Shown here: positions 36,290 through 49,624 of the stretch, one piece after another
Layout of the letters: each line of letters begins with the position of its first letter
Numbering within the stretch: position 1 is the stretch's first letter
Source of the DNA: Eonycteris spelaea
Taxonomy: Eukaryota; Chordata; Mammalia; Chiroptera; Pteropodidae
Assembly: GCA_003508835.1 (NCBI GenBank)
Contig: PUFA01000070.1
Location: 3,906,001 to 3,970,000 of the forward strand
Direction of reading: 5' to 3'
Length of the DNA stretch: 64,000 bases
Position numbers and translations under genes: made by a program
The notes under the pieces: generated by a model
What the model was told of the DNA's origin: nothing
Database searches by the model: none
What the model saw: the letters and a program-made list of their open reading frames with translations, nothing else

Positions 36290-37430
36290 TTATACTTTTT
36301 GATCTCTATTCCTTGTATTTTTAAGAACACCCTCCCTTTAGAGATTCTTTTTAGTGTGAGTTTGTTGGTGGTGAACTGATTTTGTTGACTTGAAAATATC
36401 TTTTATTTCGCCTTCATTTATGAAAGATGTTTTTCCTAGTTGGTATTTACTTTCAATACATTGAAGATATCACTGCTCTTTCTCGTAGCTTCTATGTTCA
36501 TGTTGAATGAGAAGTTTGCTGTCATCTATCATTACTTTGAGTAAAGTCTGGTTTCTTTCTCTAGCTGCTTTTAAAGTTCACCATGATGTTTCTAGGTAAG
36601 GATTTTAAAACATATACTACCTGGAATATTTTTGGTAGAATATTCTTGAATTGTGCGATTTTTTCACAATCTCTGATAAATTTTCAGCCTTTAACTTTGC
36701 AAATAGTCTCCACTTTTTTTCTATCATTTTTTGCCCCTGAGAGTTTAATTAGTATGCTAAACATCAATGTGTTCTATCTCTCTTACTGTTCTCTTCACAT
36801 TTTTTAACTTTTGTTTTTCCATGCTGTATTTTGATTATTTTCTTCTGATTTGTCTTCTACTTTGACAATTCACTCTTTGGCTATGTCTAATCTACTGTTA
36901 AAATTATCCACTGATTTATTAATTTGGGTGACTGCATTTTATCAGTTGTAGAATTTCTATATGGTTCACTTTTAAATCTGTTATTTCACTGTTTACAGGT
37001 TATAGTTCTCTACTGAAATCTAAGCTTGGTTTTTATCTCCTTGAACACAGTAAGCAGCTCTTTTACAATTTGTTTCTGATAATCCCAATACTTGGAGTTT
37101 CTATAGTTATGTCTCTATTGTCAGTTATTTCTTCTGCCTATCACTTGTGGTTTCTTGTCTCCTCACATAACCTAGTTATTTTTGCTGGACATTTCTGTAG
37201 TTATTTGAAGTCTATGGTAAGGTTATCATCCTCCAGAGAGAATGTCTGTTTATTTTTCCAAACCATTAGGAGTACTAATAGTTCAGAATCACTGTTTTTT
37301 TTATTTCTGTTCAAAATACTTGATGCTCTTCCTTTTGTGAACATATGGTTCCCTGTGCCAAGGGCTTTAGGTTTGGCCATGCACCTTGTCCTGGACAGTG
37401 AAATGTGAAAGAGTCAGCTGAGTGACTCAA
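36290..37430 (-). mobile_element. L1/HAL1 ORF1-region remnant
   Basis: The order of phrases (atatcttttatttcgccttc, gaatgagaagtttgctgtca, agctgcttttaaagttcacc, atgatgtttctagg, then ctggacatttctgtag) follows the antisense ORF1 region of HAL1/L1M elements. It is broken by many stops. Confidence 0.6.
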
Positions 37431-37689
37431 CCCATCATTACAGGAAGTAAATATATTTTCAATTACTTTAAAAAAAAAAGTACTGTTAAGAAAGAAACAA
37501 TAGCAATCAGTGCTAATCCAGATGCTTAAAGAAGTCATATGATGGAATACAAAAAGAAGGCAAAGAAATTTCACAGACTTAGTCAATATTCCTGGGGGTA
37601 GACACTATTGGGAAAAAGCATATTAAAGATCATCTGAACAAAACAATAGCGTACACAGTTACTTTAAGGAAATATAATTATATGAAAAG

Positions 37690-38830
37690 ACCTGGAGGTG
37701 ATATCAACAATATGGCAAAATAGAGGTCTCTTGCTCATACCTCACCACAGCAACAGTAACTTGGCGGCCATCCATGGACAAAAGTAATTTTCAGAGCTCT
37801 GGGATCCCAGTGGGAGCTTTAAAACCTTGGTGGAGCTCAAGGCTGAGAAGGACCAGTTTGAGAAAGGTCTATGCTCAGGTGTCAGGCTTGCTCATGGTGG
37901 TTCTGGCTACAAACTCAAAATCATCCCTGGCCCCTGTGGACTCAGCTGCAGTTCTGTTTGGCTTTGGTCCTGCCACCAGCTCTGTCCACCAAGGGACCCG
38001 GGAGAAGTCATGCCCCCTTGTGCCCCAGGTAATAGGCCTGCTGACCTTGATACAGTTCCAGTCCCTTTCAGCCCTGGTCCAGGAGCAGTCCTACTTATCT
38101 CAGGGACTTGCCGGCAGGCACATTTGTCCATGCCCATGGAAGCAGACCTGCTGACCTTGGCCCAACAGTAGATCTTGAAATGGCCCCAGGAGCAGTCCTG
38201 CCCACCTAAGAGCCCAATGGGAGACAGGGCTGTTCATGCTTCCAGAGGAAGGCCCGTTAACCTTGGCCTACTAGATCTTATAGCTTGCCTCCAGATAAGC
38301 TCAGCTGCAAGTCCAAAAGCAGTTCTGCTTGACAAGGACCGGCAGGAGACATGTCCATCTGTGCCCCTGGAGGCAGGCCCGCCAACCTTGGTCCAACTGT
38401 GGATTATGAAGCAGCCCTGTAACCTGGCTCCAGTCACTCTCAGCAGTCCATTCCAGGCTCAGTCCTGTCCACCCAGGCACTTGGAGAGGGACAGGCCCAT
38501 CTGTGCAGGCCTGCAGACCTTGGTTCTGGCTAGAGACCCTGAAGCAGACCCATGACTCAGTTCCAGCTGTGTTTGGCTGTGGTCTGGGGCCAGTCCTGTT
38601 GCCAGGAACCTGCCCAGTGACCTGGGAAGGTGCCATATATATTCAGGAATCTGGTAATAAACCCATTACCTGTGGACCAGCTGTGGACCCTTAAGTGGAC
38701 TCTGTCCCAGCACCAGACTACCTAAGGTCTTCGAAGCAGTGCCATCTGCTGAGGGACCAGAGAAAATCCTTGCCTGTTCACTGTGGACCCTACTGTGTAC
38801 CAGCGGCAGCCATGTGACCCCCTGTCAATG
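37690..38830 (+). mobile_element. GC-rich tandem block, likely L1 5' UTR
   Basis: The start ggaggtgatatcaacaatat then ggcaaaatag resembles the conserved 5' start of mammalian L1s. What follows is a GC-rich, CpG-poor array of degenerate repeats: a (c)tgaccttgg/aaccttgg core recurs at 38,041, 38,151, 38,257, 38,382 and 38,514, spacing 106-132 bp, each preceded by a gcaggcc-like phrase and accompanied by an agtcctg phrase. Several open frames of about 110-126 codons exist on both strands, but they reflect composition. No ORF1 follows, so this is a 5' piece only. Family assignment is an inference. Confidence 0.5.
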
Positions 38831-39342
38831 TCAATAACACTTTTTCTTCTTTTCTCAATTCCTTCTCAAAAGCAAGAGTGACATAGCTAAATCGTTGGCA
38901 TTGTCAGGAAGAATAAAGGATGTGGCAGAAAACACCAGACACGATGGCTAGACTACATATTACCCCAGTGATGTTCTCGACAATAACACTAGCTTCTCAC
39001 ACACAAGCCATGTTAATAAGTCACAAGGGGAAGATAACGAGGCAACTATGAAACAGTTAATATGAAGCCTGTAACGACTCCCTAATTAGCATCAGGAAAA
39101 TGCAGTTGGGTTTAGTAGAAGAGGCTAAAAACGTGAAAAGAGATTATACAAACCCAAAGAATGTACTACAGTGGAGGAGTGTCCACGTAGCCTGGACTCT
39201 GAGGTCTGGGTCAGAACAAATGATCAGGGAGAGATGACTTCTGTGGGCTTCTGCAGACTGGCTCTTTTGCCTTTTTTTCTCTCAGGACATTACAATCGTG
39301 GGAGAAAACAAGAAAGTTGTCTTGGTGGTTTCATTCTCCAAA

Positions 39343-39745
39343 CACAATGTATCAGTTTTCTAGGGGTGCCGTCAAAGCACCACAGGCCGGGTGGCTTCAA
39401 CAACAGCTTATTGCCTCACAGGAATGGAGGCCAGAAGTCTGAGATCAAGGTATCAGCAGGGTTGGTTCCTTCTGAGGGCTGTGAGGGAGGGGCCTGCTCC
39501 AGGCCTGTCTCCTTGGCTTGCAGATGGCCATCTTCTGTGGCTCTTCAGACTGTCTTCCATGTTTCTGTCCAAATTCCCCCTTTTTATAAGGACATAGCTG
39601 TGTTGGATTAGGGCTTACCCCAATGACCTCACTTTAACTTGATTTCCTTGTGTAGACCCACTCTTCACATAAGGCCGTATTTTGAAGTACTAGGGGTTAG
39701 GACTTCAACATATGAATTTGGGGGAACGTAATTCAGCTCCTAACA
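39343..39745 (-). mobile_element. MLT1-type solo LTR (ERVL-MaLR)
   Basis: Read antisense it runs from tgttaggagctgaattacgt at 39,745 through the MLT1 body: a taggacttcaacatatgaat phrase, attagggcttaccccaatga, tcagcagggttggttccttc and gccgggtggcttcaacaaca. Length about 400 bp is normal for MLT1A-like LTRs. No internal viral sequence adjoins it. Confidence 0.85.
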
Positions 39746-40882
39746 CACACCACTTTATTTTATGGCACTGTACTTTGCACCCTGCACCTGCTGCAGGCCT
39801 GTTCATCCTTTAATGCTCATCAATGAATCTGGGAAGGTGACCCCCAGCGCTGCCTTCACTTCACTTATCTACTCACTCCTCAACATCACCAACCTTGGAT
39901 TGTATGTCAATTATAGTTACTGTATCATTTCAGATGTATTAAAAATTAGCAGAAAGAGACCATACGCACATGCACACACAGAGATTGGATTACTGCCAAA
40001 GCTAATTAACCAAGGATACAGAAACTTACTGCCAGCACAGGCTACAGAATGCAGGAACAGAAGCAGAGCATCTTGCTATGGCCTTCCCTTGCTCCTGATA
40101 CCCTAACAGGGGTACTGATGCCAGTGACTCTGTCTGAATTGGGAAAGGTGTTGCCTGATCTGAAAAAAAAATAGTTCAAGTTTTGCACCACCCCCCAGCT
40201 TCTGGGGAGGGATCTACCACCATTTCACAGGAATTCATACTAATAATTTACGTATTTGCATTTAAGGGGACGTTTACAAAAACCAGGTACTCCTGACTTC
40301 TGAACAAGATTCATTCTCAGCAATGATTCAACTTAAGCCAAAGAAGAAAACATCATCATTGCCCACGGCTCTCTGAACAACATCTCTGCATTCAGCCGTG
40401 TCTCAGAAAGCTTGCTTTCCTACATTCCACCATGGCTCTGATTTTATGGCCCTCCTGGGTAGACCTAGTACTAAGCGTGGTCTGAGGAGCATGACACCAA
40501 CAGTTATGAGAAATGGTTCTCATAAACACCTACCATACTGTTTAGAGGGCTATGTTTCCAATTGACAAGGGCAGCAACTTGAGGTCAGGGACAGCCTGTT
40601 TATCTTTATATGTCTCTAGTCACTTGCAACGTGCTTGAACACCGCAGGTTATCCAAAAAGTTCACTGAATGACTGGTGGAAGTTGGAAGTTGGAATCATC
40701 CTTCTTGCAAATCCACAGCAACGTGTGGTTTCACTGCTGACAGTCATCCTGAGCCTTGACATCTCCTTTGGAGTGCCCTGCCTCATGACTCACTTTTAGA
40801 CCATTTCTAGACACTTTGCTCATTCTGCTTGGTATTCCTCTGGATCAAAGCCTCCTTTCAGTGAGTTAAAGCACATTTGAAA

Positions 40883-40941
40883 CTATATATGTGTATATGT
40901 ATATGTAAATATATGTATATGTATACATACTTACATACATT
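40883..40941 (+). repeat. TA/TG-rich low-complexity tract
   Basis: Imperfect alternation of tata and tgta units, read directly (tatatgtgtatatgtatatg and onward). Confidence 0.9.
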
Positions 40942-43900
40942 GCTTCTAAAAAATATGTTTTTAGTGAAAGACAGTTGATCCCGTTTTTAATTCTGGCCAC
41001 GATAATGCTGTCATTTAAGGGACAAATGGCAGTTATCTTTTACTTAGGCTTTTACTGTTAACCTCATCAGGAGAAGGTAGCAGGCAAGTAAGAAATACTT
41101 AAATAAGTAAAAATGAAGTTAAAGCCACAAAGACAGTCAGAAACAGCAACTATGATTCACAGAATTATCAAGCTCTACATCTTCTACTAAGTCTTAAAAG
41201 AATCTGACGATTGCCCATAAGGGCCTGATCACTGATTTAACTTGGGGTTCTTCTGTGGTCATTGATACTGTGGGAAATTTGGAGGGGAGTGGGGTTATGA
41301 TTTTTCTAACCTAGGTAGAAGGATAACCAAAATATCTCTTATTTCCATCAATTACCAGTGCCACAAAAACTGTCTCAAATGTTTGTCTAAAATCTTGTTC
41401 AATATTGTAGAAAATATCCTGTGTAAGAAACATATTTTTGGAATAGTCTATGAAATACGCTCTAGTAAACTATTGGTGAAAGATTTTAAGTGGTGCCAGA
41501 AAAATTTCTCTGGGACTATCAGTTCATTAAACATTGTTGTAAATTCATCGAGGAATCATAGGCTTCACTCTTTTCCATTACTTTCAGGGGGATAAATCTA
41601 CTATGACTTAAGAGAGACTTGTTTTATATGTGAGATTTTCATTATAGCACGGAAGTGACATGCTTATGAAAACTATTTTCTGGACCAAATACTGGAACAA
41701 ATGGTCTTAAAATGGGGCAAACGACTTAAAACTAAGACTGTGCTAAAAATATGAAAGGCATAATTGCTCTAGTTATACAATCTATTGTCTTTTCTTCAGC
41801 TGTGTATAAAGAGAGGAAAGAGGAACTCTAAGAAAAGGGAAATGCAATCCATGGGGAATTACTCCACAGGCTAGCTTTGAAAGAAAGGAGCAACAGGAAT
41901 GATGCCTAAATTGAAATCCCTATGACAAAGGTTAAAAGTAAAGGTTAAGAAGGTGGACATGACTGTATAACATTAGATTGGAAAGAGTTTGGAAAGTGTT
42001 TATAGTGAGAAAGGTATAAATGATCATTTAGATTTAGGTTGCTTTTAAAGTGTCTTTTAAAGTAATGTATATTAATGTTTCAAATAAAAAGTTGTATGTC
42101 TAGGTAAGAAAAAAAACCCAAATTGGGAATCAAAGTGAGCAGCAGGCTCTGCTCTAATTCAATGTGTGCAACACACAGTGGACACTGATAAATCTTTGTT
42201 GACTCATTGACGGGAAGCTGGAATCATAAGACTGAGGTGCCAATGGTGCAAGTTTGCAGCAAAATAAAACCAAAAGCTCATTTTAAAAGCTTCAACAGGC
42301 AAAAGTAAAGTTGTGAAGTGACAATAAATGTCACGATCCATTCTAAATCTGCAACAACCACAAATTTAACCAAGTCCTTCTCAAACCTCTTCTTTCAACT
42401 TCTGCTACTTTTGAGTATACTGTGGTCATTTCACAAATGCTTACTGTTCTCTCTTGAAGGCAGGTGCTACAACTCCAATACCTTAAAGGTCCAAGCAAGC
42501 AATGAAAGGGAGGCAAGTGGGCTGAGTAGCGAACACAGTAAACGGGAAGCACATATCCTTTAGAAAGGAGGCACCTATTGCTCAGCTCAAGTCAGTTCAG
42601 TTGTCATCCTGCAGAAATGTAAGTCTAGTGTAATAAGACTTTCTAATTTTTTATAAGCCAAAATTAGTATTTTAATTCAAAACTTCCAATTTTTAAATGA
42701 CAGAAACTAATTTTTAAAAATCAAGCACTACAGAGCAAACAAAATTTATTCATGGCCAGATATGGTATGTGGGCTCTTAGCATGGAGACTCCCTTCTAAG
42801 AAGGCTTCCTATAGTTTCGAATGGTGCCCATTATTTGCAGTTTAAGGTTTGATAAAAAGATTCATGTTCTATTTAGCTGCACTCTCCATGCTTTTGTAAA
42901 CCTGGATGAAATTCCCAACTTTGAACTTCTCACTGGGCAGCCATAACTATTTTTAGTTAATTGAATTCTGTCCAGTAAAATCTGGACTTTATGAGTAAGT
43001 ATGCTTGTTCAGAGTAGAGAATTATACAGAATTATACACGTTTCTTTACTAGTATGTTTTGGTTTGATGCCATGCCAATTTTCTGTCCTATCAGTGAAAG
43101 ATCTGAGGCAAATTCTCTATTTATGGTAGAGAAAAGTGCTACACAAGGCTCCAAATCAGCAACGATTGCTATGTTGTTTCCAAGTTACATCTTGTTTTTC
43201 GCATTATATAAATGACTTGTGACAGTCTGGCTTTCATGCTAGACAGATGCTAACTGTGACTTAATTCATCTCTGTACTCTTCACACCTGGCAAAATATGT
43301 GGAATGCAGAAGTTGCTTAACAGATATTTACTGTATGTAATTGAAATGCCCTACAGTATAACACTCCTTAAGGTGGGCTCTCAAGGCCTTTCAACACATG
43401 ACTTCAGCTTTACTTTGGCTCATCCCCAAGAAGAACCTGGGTGATAACCAAACTGCCCTGGGAAACAAGGTTTTACCAGGGTACCTTGAAATACATCGAA
43501 ACATCTGTTCTTCCTGTATCTATGAAACTCTACTGATTATCAAAAATCCAATTGAAATATTACTTTCATTGGGAACCCCATTCTACTATGGTGAATTTGT
43601 TCGATAGCCAAAAAATTATAAACTGTTAGTCATGCTCACAAGAAACATCAGGACAATCCAATTCATTTGTTTCTACAGTAAATTAAAAAAGATTAAACGT
43701 CAGAAAGTGTTGTCGGCCTTAATCAGTTTATAAGGATCTTGTGCTTCTCCAAATTATACTCAAAGGGGCATACATTAAGCATCACAAACTCAGAGGCCAG
43801 ACAGGTAACATAAATGGTCTGAACAATATAACAAAATTGGGAGCTGAATGCCTATGGCAATGAGAAATTCAAATAACCCAGGTTTTCCCTTCATGAGGCA

Positions 43901-45583
43901 ATGCATGGTCAGAGTTGCCAGTCTTCCCTGTTTTTAACAGGCCAAGCTATGGTGGCCAAATGAAACAGGTCTGTGGGCTGCCATTTTGACCTCGTGTACA
44001 ACACACCATTCTCCTAGAGTTTAGAGACTGTTTCCAAATAAAAACAGCAGGAGGGCATGCATGAAAGAAACCTGGAAGTCGCTAGATACACAAACTGTAC
44101 ATCTAATAGGGTCTAGTAAACTGCATTAGACAAGTATTTTGTGATTCCTTGCCAAAACCCTAATGTCTAAGCACCAGAACACCTCAAAGAGAACAATAGC
44201 TTTCCTTTGGAAAGGCTCATTTGTGGGATGTCACATAGAGATTGAAGTTTTAATCACAGTGGTTGCACCTTAAATGCATATATTTAAATAAGGGATGGTT
44301 TGGTTTTTCTAGAAAGAATAGAAGCCAGAAAGCTGCAATGGGTTTTGACCAAACTATATTGGTCTAGAAACATATCACTCTTAATAGAAACAAACACACA
44401 TTCACATAGTTTGAAACTTCCCAGCGGGATTGAAATAAGAGAGAATACCAAAGTGAATTTTGATAATTAATGTTTCCAAGCTGAATTTTTTTTTTCTGTC
44501 CCACATTTCTTACTTTTGTTTATCTTAGATTACATATTTCTGTTGGAGCTATCAATCACAGTGCTCTATGAGTGGCCAGTATCTAGGCTGACCAATGAAA
44601 GAATCCCAATTCCTGGATGTAACGACTGGTCTGGAAGTATTGCATGACTTAAGTCAGGCCAATGAAGAATCCTATTTCAGAGATAACGATGCTGGAATGG
44701 GGTGAGATGGCAAGTGGTAGGGACCATGTAGTCTGGGCTCTTCCAGTAAGGGTGGTGGTAGTGGCTCATATCAGCACACATGAAGATATCATTTCAAAGT
44801 GATGAAAAGCGATTCCTGATAATATCATCTGAACACAGATTTAATCATGACTGAGGCTACTGTAAACTTGATCAATAAGTAAACTTTCTACTTGAGTAAG
44901 TTTGATTTGGGTTCCTGTAAATTACAACTGAGACTAATATAAAGAAGAATTTGCAGTTTATATTTTTATTTAAGGAGAACATGGATCCAATTAAATTAAT
45001 TTCAGAAACAGGCAGCTGAACTGTACAACCACTTTCTGGCCCAACATATATTTATAATTCACATTTTGTGTTCTATCCATTTAAATCCACTAATGTCAGC
45101 AAATAAACATTTTCCTACTCACATTCAAACGTTATTTTAAAATGAGTTTTGTATTAATTATATCAGTAATGCCACCCTCAGTCCCAACATTCTTCAGAAT
45201 ACAAAAAAAGCATTAAAAAGTCCTTAATTTCAAAATTATGACTAAATTAACATGTCAGTCAAAAGTTTTATTCCACACATTATTGTGTAGTCTTGGACAT
45301 ATGTTGAATTTGGTAATCTATGGGAATTATCTTTAGTGTGAATTAAAAACTTAAGAATAAAAGGTATGTTTCCAAGTGTATGCAGTGAATCCCTGGTATT
45401 CATCTGTGGTAGAATACAGAATGTGCCTATTTACCCTCCACAAAGTATTTTAGGAACCCTAGTTTAGCTGAAAATGCTTGATGGAGAGAGCATTTAGAAT
45501 GTTAAATATGCCTTGGTCATGTGAAAATGTCGCCCAGTTGACATCAGAATTCAGATTACTCATGGGGCAGAAAGCATGCTTAC

Positions 45584-45685
45584 CTCTTCATTCTCGATTT
45601 TAAGCGTAGCCAGTCGGGACTGCAGCTGCTGGTACCTGAGCATGAGCTCCGCCTGGACAGGCTGCTGAGCACTGACCTGACATAC
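45584..45685 (-). CDS. SRGAP1: SRGAP1 exon: helical linker after F-BAR
   Basis: A 102-bp exon of exactly 34 codons, phase 0 at both ends, so skipping it would keep the frame. It encodes VCQVSAQQPVQAELMLRYQQ then LQSRLATLKIENEE, a coiled-coil extension of the F-BAR dimer. Acceptor ttccccatcag|GTATGT, donor GAAGAG|gtaagc. Confidence 0.95.
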
Positions 45686-47622
45686 CTGATGGGGAATCGG
45701 AAGTCTCAGTTACAACAGGACACCATCAAGCCAGCCTCCAGACGCATAGTTCTCCTATTTAGATGCTGCATGAATCACGCCGATCCCCTCAAGATTCCAA
45801 TTACATATTTACTTTTAACAGCCGCCTCAAAACTTCAGTTTTAAATACGGACGGGTTATGTAAGTGGCAAGAGCCGAATGCAGCTGCTTGGCCTGGATGT
45901 GACTGAGAAGAGCAGCTGCAGGAAGCATCGCTCTAAGAAAAGGGCAGTTGGAGACAGAGCTCTGATACTGACGTCTCACTTGTGGAATTCTTATTGACTA
46001 TTGGGCAGAGGAAAAGAGTGTGAAGGATTATCCAAATAGACCACGAGGCAAATCTAGGGCAGGCAGGAGAGCCTACTGGTTATAATCAGATAGGTGACTG
46101 TAGAAAGTTACTGAACATCAGTAACTGCAAAAGAGATAAGAGTTATTAGTGCCATAGGGTTGTTGTAGAGATGATGAGATAATTTACATAATTAACTTAG
46201 GACGCCGCCTGACACATAGTAAAACCTCAAAAAATGGAAATAACTATTTTTACTATCTTTCAGCCATGGCCTGTCTTGCCAATATCAGCCTAATCACGTG
46301 ACTGAAGAGGCCACGAACTTGAAGAGGCCACATATTTTAGGCTTCGGTAGAAAGATATTTTGGTCATGATCCCAATTATGGATAAGGTCAAAATTGGAAT
46401 CTTTTAATTATATTAAAATTGAGCCAGAAACTAACAATTTTTTTTTGCTTTCCTTGTCATAGAAATGCTCTCAGCAGACAGGATTTTCTTTATGGAGTCT
46501 CCAAAACATCATAGAGATTATAGCTTCCTGGCAGCACTGGCCATAAAAAAAAAAAAAAGGCAACAGATGCATTTTATTAAAATAATAGTAGAAAAAAAAA
46601 AGGTTAAAACTATTAACCCAATTGAAGTCATTTGTCCATGATATTTTATCATTCTATGTTTAACATAACCATAGCTGAAAATTAAAATAGCAACCACTTG
46701 GTTCTGGAGAAACATTTAACTCTGGGTGGCATAAGCCATTAGCCTGTCAAATTCACATGCTATTATCATAAAAAATGCTTACATTGCTAATCGAGTGACT
46801 TATTCTATCAAATCAAGCAAAAATAAAATTAGGTTAGAAATACAGCAGGTACACCATATCATATCTTAGAAGTCTTAACATCAGGTGTTTCCAGAAAAAA
46901 TTAACGCATTAAAGAAATCTGCCATGGCTATTATAATTACACCTATTTTTAAAACATACTGTCACCACAATAAGCTAAAATTGAATTTTAACCTATGAGT
47001 ATTGTTTTGCACAGCCGGAACACCAAGTGCTATATAGCGTGCTGCCATTAACTGGATTTTCTTGTTTTCCCGTCTGCAGGTAATAAAATGTACCAATGTG
47101 ACTTAAATGGCTTTTTTTCCTCTTGGTAAAATAGGGTAGAAATGTAAATTCATATAAAGATATATATCATTTCATTTTAGCAGTTTGGAGTCAACTGGAA
47201 TCTTAAAAAAATGTTTTGCATTTTCCTCTCTCTCTCCTATTTTCCTACCATTTACAATTATTTTTCTTTATGGGAATCTTTAAATCAGGATTATAAGAAG
47301 TCTTCAGCTAGGTTCCATGGGGCCAGCAAAATGTTTTGTTTTGAATTCAAATTTGAATGTTTTGAGGGGAGGAAGAAGTGTCTATCATGCTTATACCCAA
47401 CCGAGTTTGCACCTAAATTTGTTTGGCCCCGGCAGACATATCTGAGTGTTTGATCCTTGCTTTAAAAGGTGGTGGTAATGGTGGGTCTTAGGAAAACACT
47501 ACGTTATGATCCCATGCAAAGGCAGGAGAGAGAAAACAACCGGGAATTCTTACAGCTGTTACAACAGGTGAACAGTACTGTAAGCGAAGAGACAATTCAT
47601 TAGTTTTAAAATAATTACTGAC
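45686..47622 (-). other. SRGAP1: Intron, 1.9 kb
   Basis: Contains a MIR (46,080-46,255) and short A-runs at 46,544-46,557 and 46,594-46,602. The rest is unique. 45,840-46,000 is GC-balanced. Confidence 0.65.
46080..46255 (+). repeat. MIR SINE fragment
   Basis: ataagagttattagtgccat, agggttgttgtagagatgat and cgcctgacacatagtaaaac, sense orientation. Confidence 0.8.
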
Positions 47623-47844
47623 CTCATCGCCCATGTGAGACTGAAACTCAAACTTCATCGGTGGACAGAAGGCAGCAGGGTACATCTCCATGAATCTCTG
47701 CTTATCGCTCCTGGGCTCCAAATTGTCAACTGCATTTTCAATAATGTCTAAGCCTTCATGTCTGGAGGTTTCAAGGTTATACTCCGCAGAGAGATATGTT
47801 CTTAGGGCTCTGTTCAGACTTGCATGGTAGCCAAGATCACAGCA
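47623..47844 (-). CDS. SRGAP1: SRGAP1 exon: late F-BAR
   Basis: A 222-bp exon of 74 codons, phase 0 both sides. It begins CCDLGYHASLNRALRTYLSA and ends KFEFQSHMGDE, the last helices of the extended F-BAR domain. Acceptor is aatttttaag|TGCTGT, donor GATGAG|gtcagt. The acceptor is weak in pyrimidines beyond about 10 bases, and an L1 insertion begins roughly 27 bp upstream of it in gene orientation. The open frame runs on into that intron and L1, which is not coding. Confidence 0.95.
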
Positions 47845-47871
47845 CTTAAAAATTAAAAGCATATCGTATAC

Positions 47872-49015
47872 AGAAATTAATTTTAAAAAGATCAAAGACC
47901 GAAATGTAATCGCTACAACTGTAAAATTCTTAGAAGAAAACAGGAGTAAACCTTCATGACCTTGCACAAGGCACTGGTTTCCTGAATGTGGCATCAAAAA
48001 GCACGAGTAACTAAAGAAAAAAATAAATAAATAGTTCATCAAATCTGAAGACTTTTGTGCTTCAAAGAACACTATCAAGTAAAAAGATGATCTACAGAAT
48101 AGAAATTTTTTTTTGCAAATCATGCATCTTTTAAAGAACTTGTATTTAGAATACGCAAAGAACTCTTATGACTCAAGATAAGACAAATAGCCCAATTAAA
48201 AATGGGCAGTGGATCTGAATAGACATTTCTCAAAACAACAACAAAAACCCGTATGGTCACAAGCATATGAAAAGATGCTCAACATCATTAATCTTCAGGG
48301 AAATGCCAATCAAAACCACAGTGAGGTACCACTTCACACCCATTAGGATGGCCATAATAAAAAAAGATAATAACAAGTATTGGGGAGGATGTGGAAAAAT
48401 TGGATCTCTTATACACTGATGATGGGGGTGTAAAATGTTGTAGCCACTTTGGAAAAGAGTTTGCAGTTCATTAAAAGATTAAGCAGAGTTAACATATGAC
48501 TTGGTAATTTCATTCCTAGATATGTACACAAGAGAAATAAAAAATTTCACACAAAAATTTATATGTGAATATTTACAGCAGCACTATTAATAACAGCAGA
48601 AGAGTAGAAACAACCTAAATGTCAATCAATTAATAAATAAACAAAATGGTATATTATTCAGCCATAGACAAGAAAGGAGTACTGATACATGCTACAACAC
48701 AGATCAACCTTGAAACGTTATGCTAAGTGAAAGAAGCCAGTCACAAGAGATCACACATTATATGATTCCATTTGTATGAAATGTCCAGATAGGCAAATCT
48801 ATTGAGACAGAAGGTAGATTAGTAGTTGCCTAGGGCTAGCATATGGAGGAACTGGGGAGTGATGGCTAAGGGGTGCAGAATTTCTTTTTGGAGTAATGAA
48901 AATGTTCTAACATTGATTGTGGTGATGGATATACAACTCTGTGAATACACTACACGCCAACTGTAGTAAACTGCATGCATGTGAATAATATCTTAAATAA
49001 AGCAGTTAAAAAAAT
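47872..49015 (+). mobile_element. 5'-truncated L1 next to splice acceptor
   Basis: From cagaaattaattttaaaaag through gatcaaagaccgaaatgtaa it follows L1 ORF2 (gacttttgtgcttcaaagaa, aaagatgctcaacatcatta, tcaaaaccacagtgaggtac), then a 3' UTR with tagtagttgcctagggctag and an A-rich end. Frame broken repeatedly. Its first bases lie about 27 bp from the exon ending at 47,844. Confidence 0.9.
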
Positions 49016-49624
49016 AAAAGCAAAACCAAACACTGAAATAATGAAAAGATAGCATTCAAGTTTGTTTACGTATACTGAGATTAATATAATGATTTATTGA
49101 AATCCTTCTAGGATGCAAACACACTAATATTTTGGATTTTCATTAATTTACTGAAAACTCAATATAATCTGTACTCTTTCAGAAATGAGAACAGGTTTGA
49201 ATCTGCCAAAATAATCTGAGAATGCCTCCTTTCTTATCCCTAGAATAAAACTCTTAAATAAGAAATGATTGCCACAGTCCTTTTATTGGAGGAAGAATTT
49301 TGTTTTGTATTCCTAAGAATAAAAGGGCTTTGGGATTCTTGAATTTACTATCTTTTTAAATTTACTATCTTTATTTAATTTTTAAAATCTATCTTTATTT
49401 ACTATCTTTATTTAAGTCGGTACCTTTAATTTGTATTTATACTTATTTTATCATGTTGCATTTTCAGAAAATACAATTTTACAAACATACAGCCCTGGAT
49501 ATAGGTCAGTTATAAATTACTGAAAGAAATTTACATTTGTACATAAAAGCAATATAAATCTTTTAAAGAGGAAACAAGTGGTTTTAAAGGTACAAAACCA
49601 GGTTATCCCTATATTGTTCTAATG

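Larger units (their letters stand above)
34767..45583 (-). other. SRGAP1: Large intron with L1/HAL1-like, L1 5' UTR and MLT1
   Basis: 10.8-kb intron. 35,000-39,745 is nearly continuous repeat (listed). 40,110-45,580 is mainly unique; a TA/TG tract lies at 40,883-40,941. Positions 44,560-44,950 end in a phrase typical of LTR or L1 3' ends (ttacaactgagactaatata), unclassified. Confidence 0.6.

Noticed and set aside
37774..38555. Several open frames of 110-126 codons on both strands
   Set aside because: They lie in a GC-rich degenerate tandem repeat with few stop codons by composition; frames differ between neighbouring ORFs and no protein family is recognisable.
37690..38830. CpG island or SRGAP1 promoter
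   Set aside because: The block is GC-rich but CpG-poor, repetitive and lies in the middle of the gene.
39171..39611. 146-codon plus-strand open frame
   Set aside because: Most of it runs antisense through an MLT1 LTR and shows no protein similarity.
47488..48123. 211-codon minus-strand open frame as a single exon
   Set aside because: Only 47,623-47,844 is SRGAP1; the rest reads through both splice sites, into the intron and an L1.
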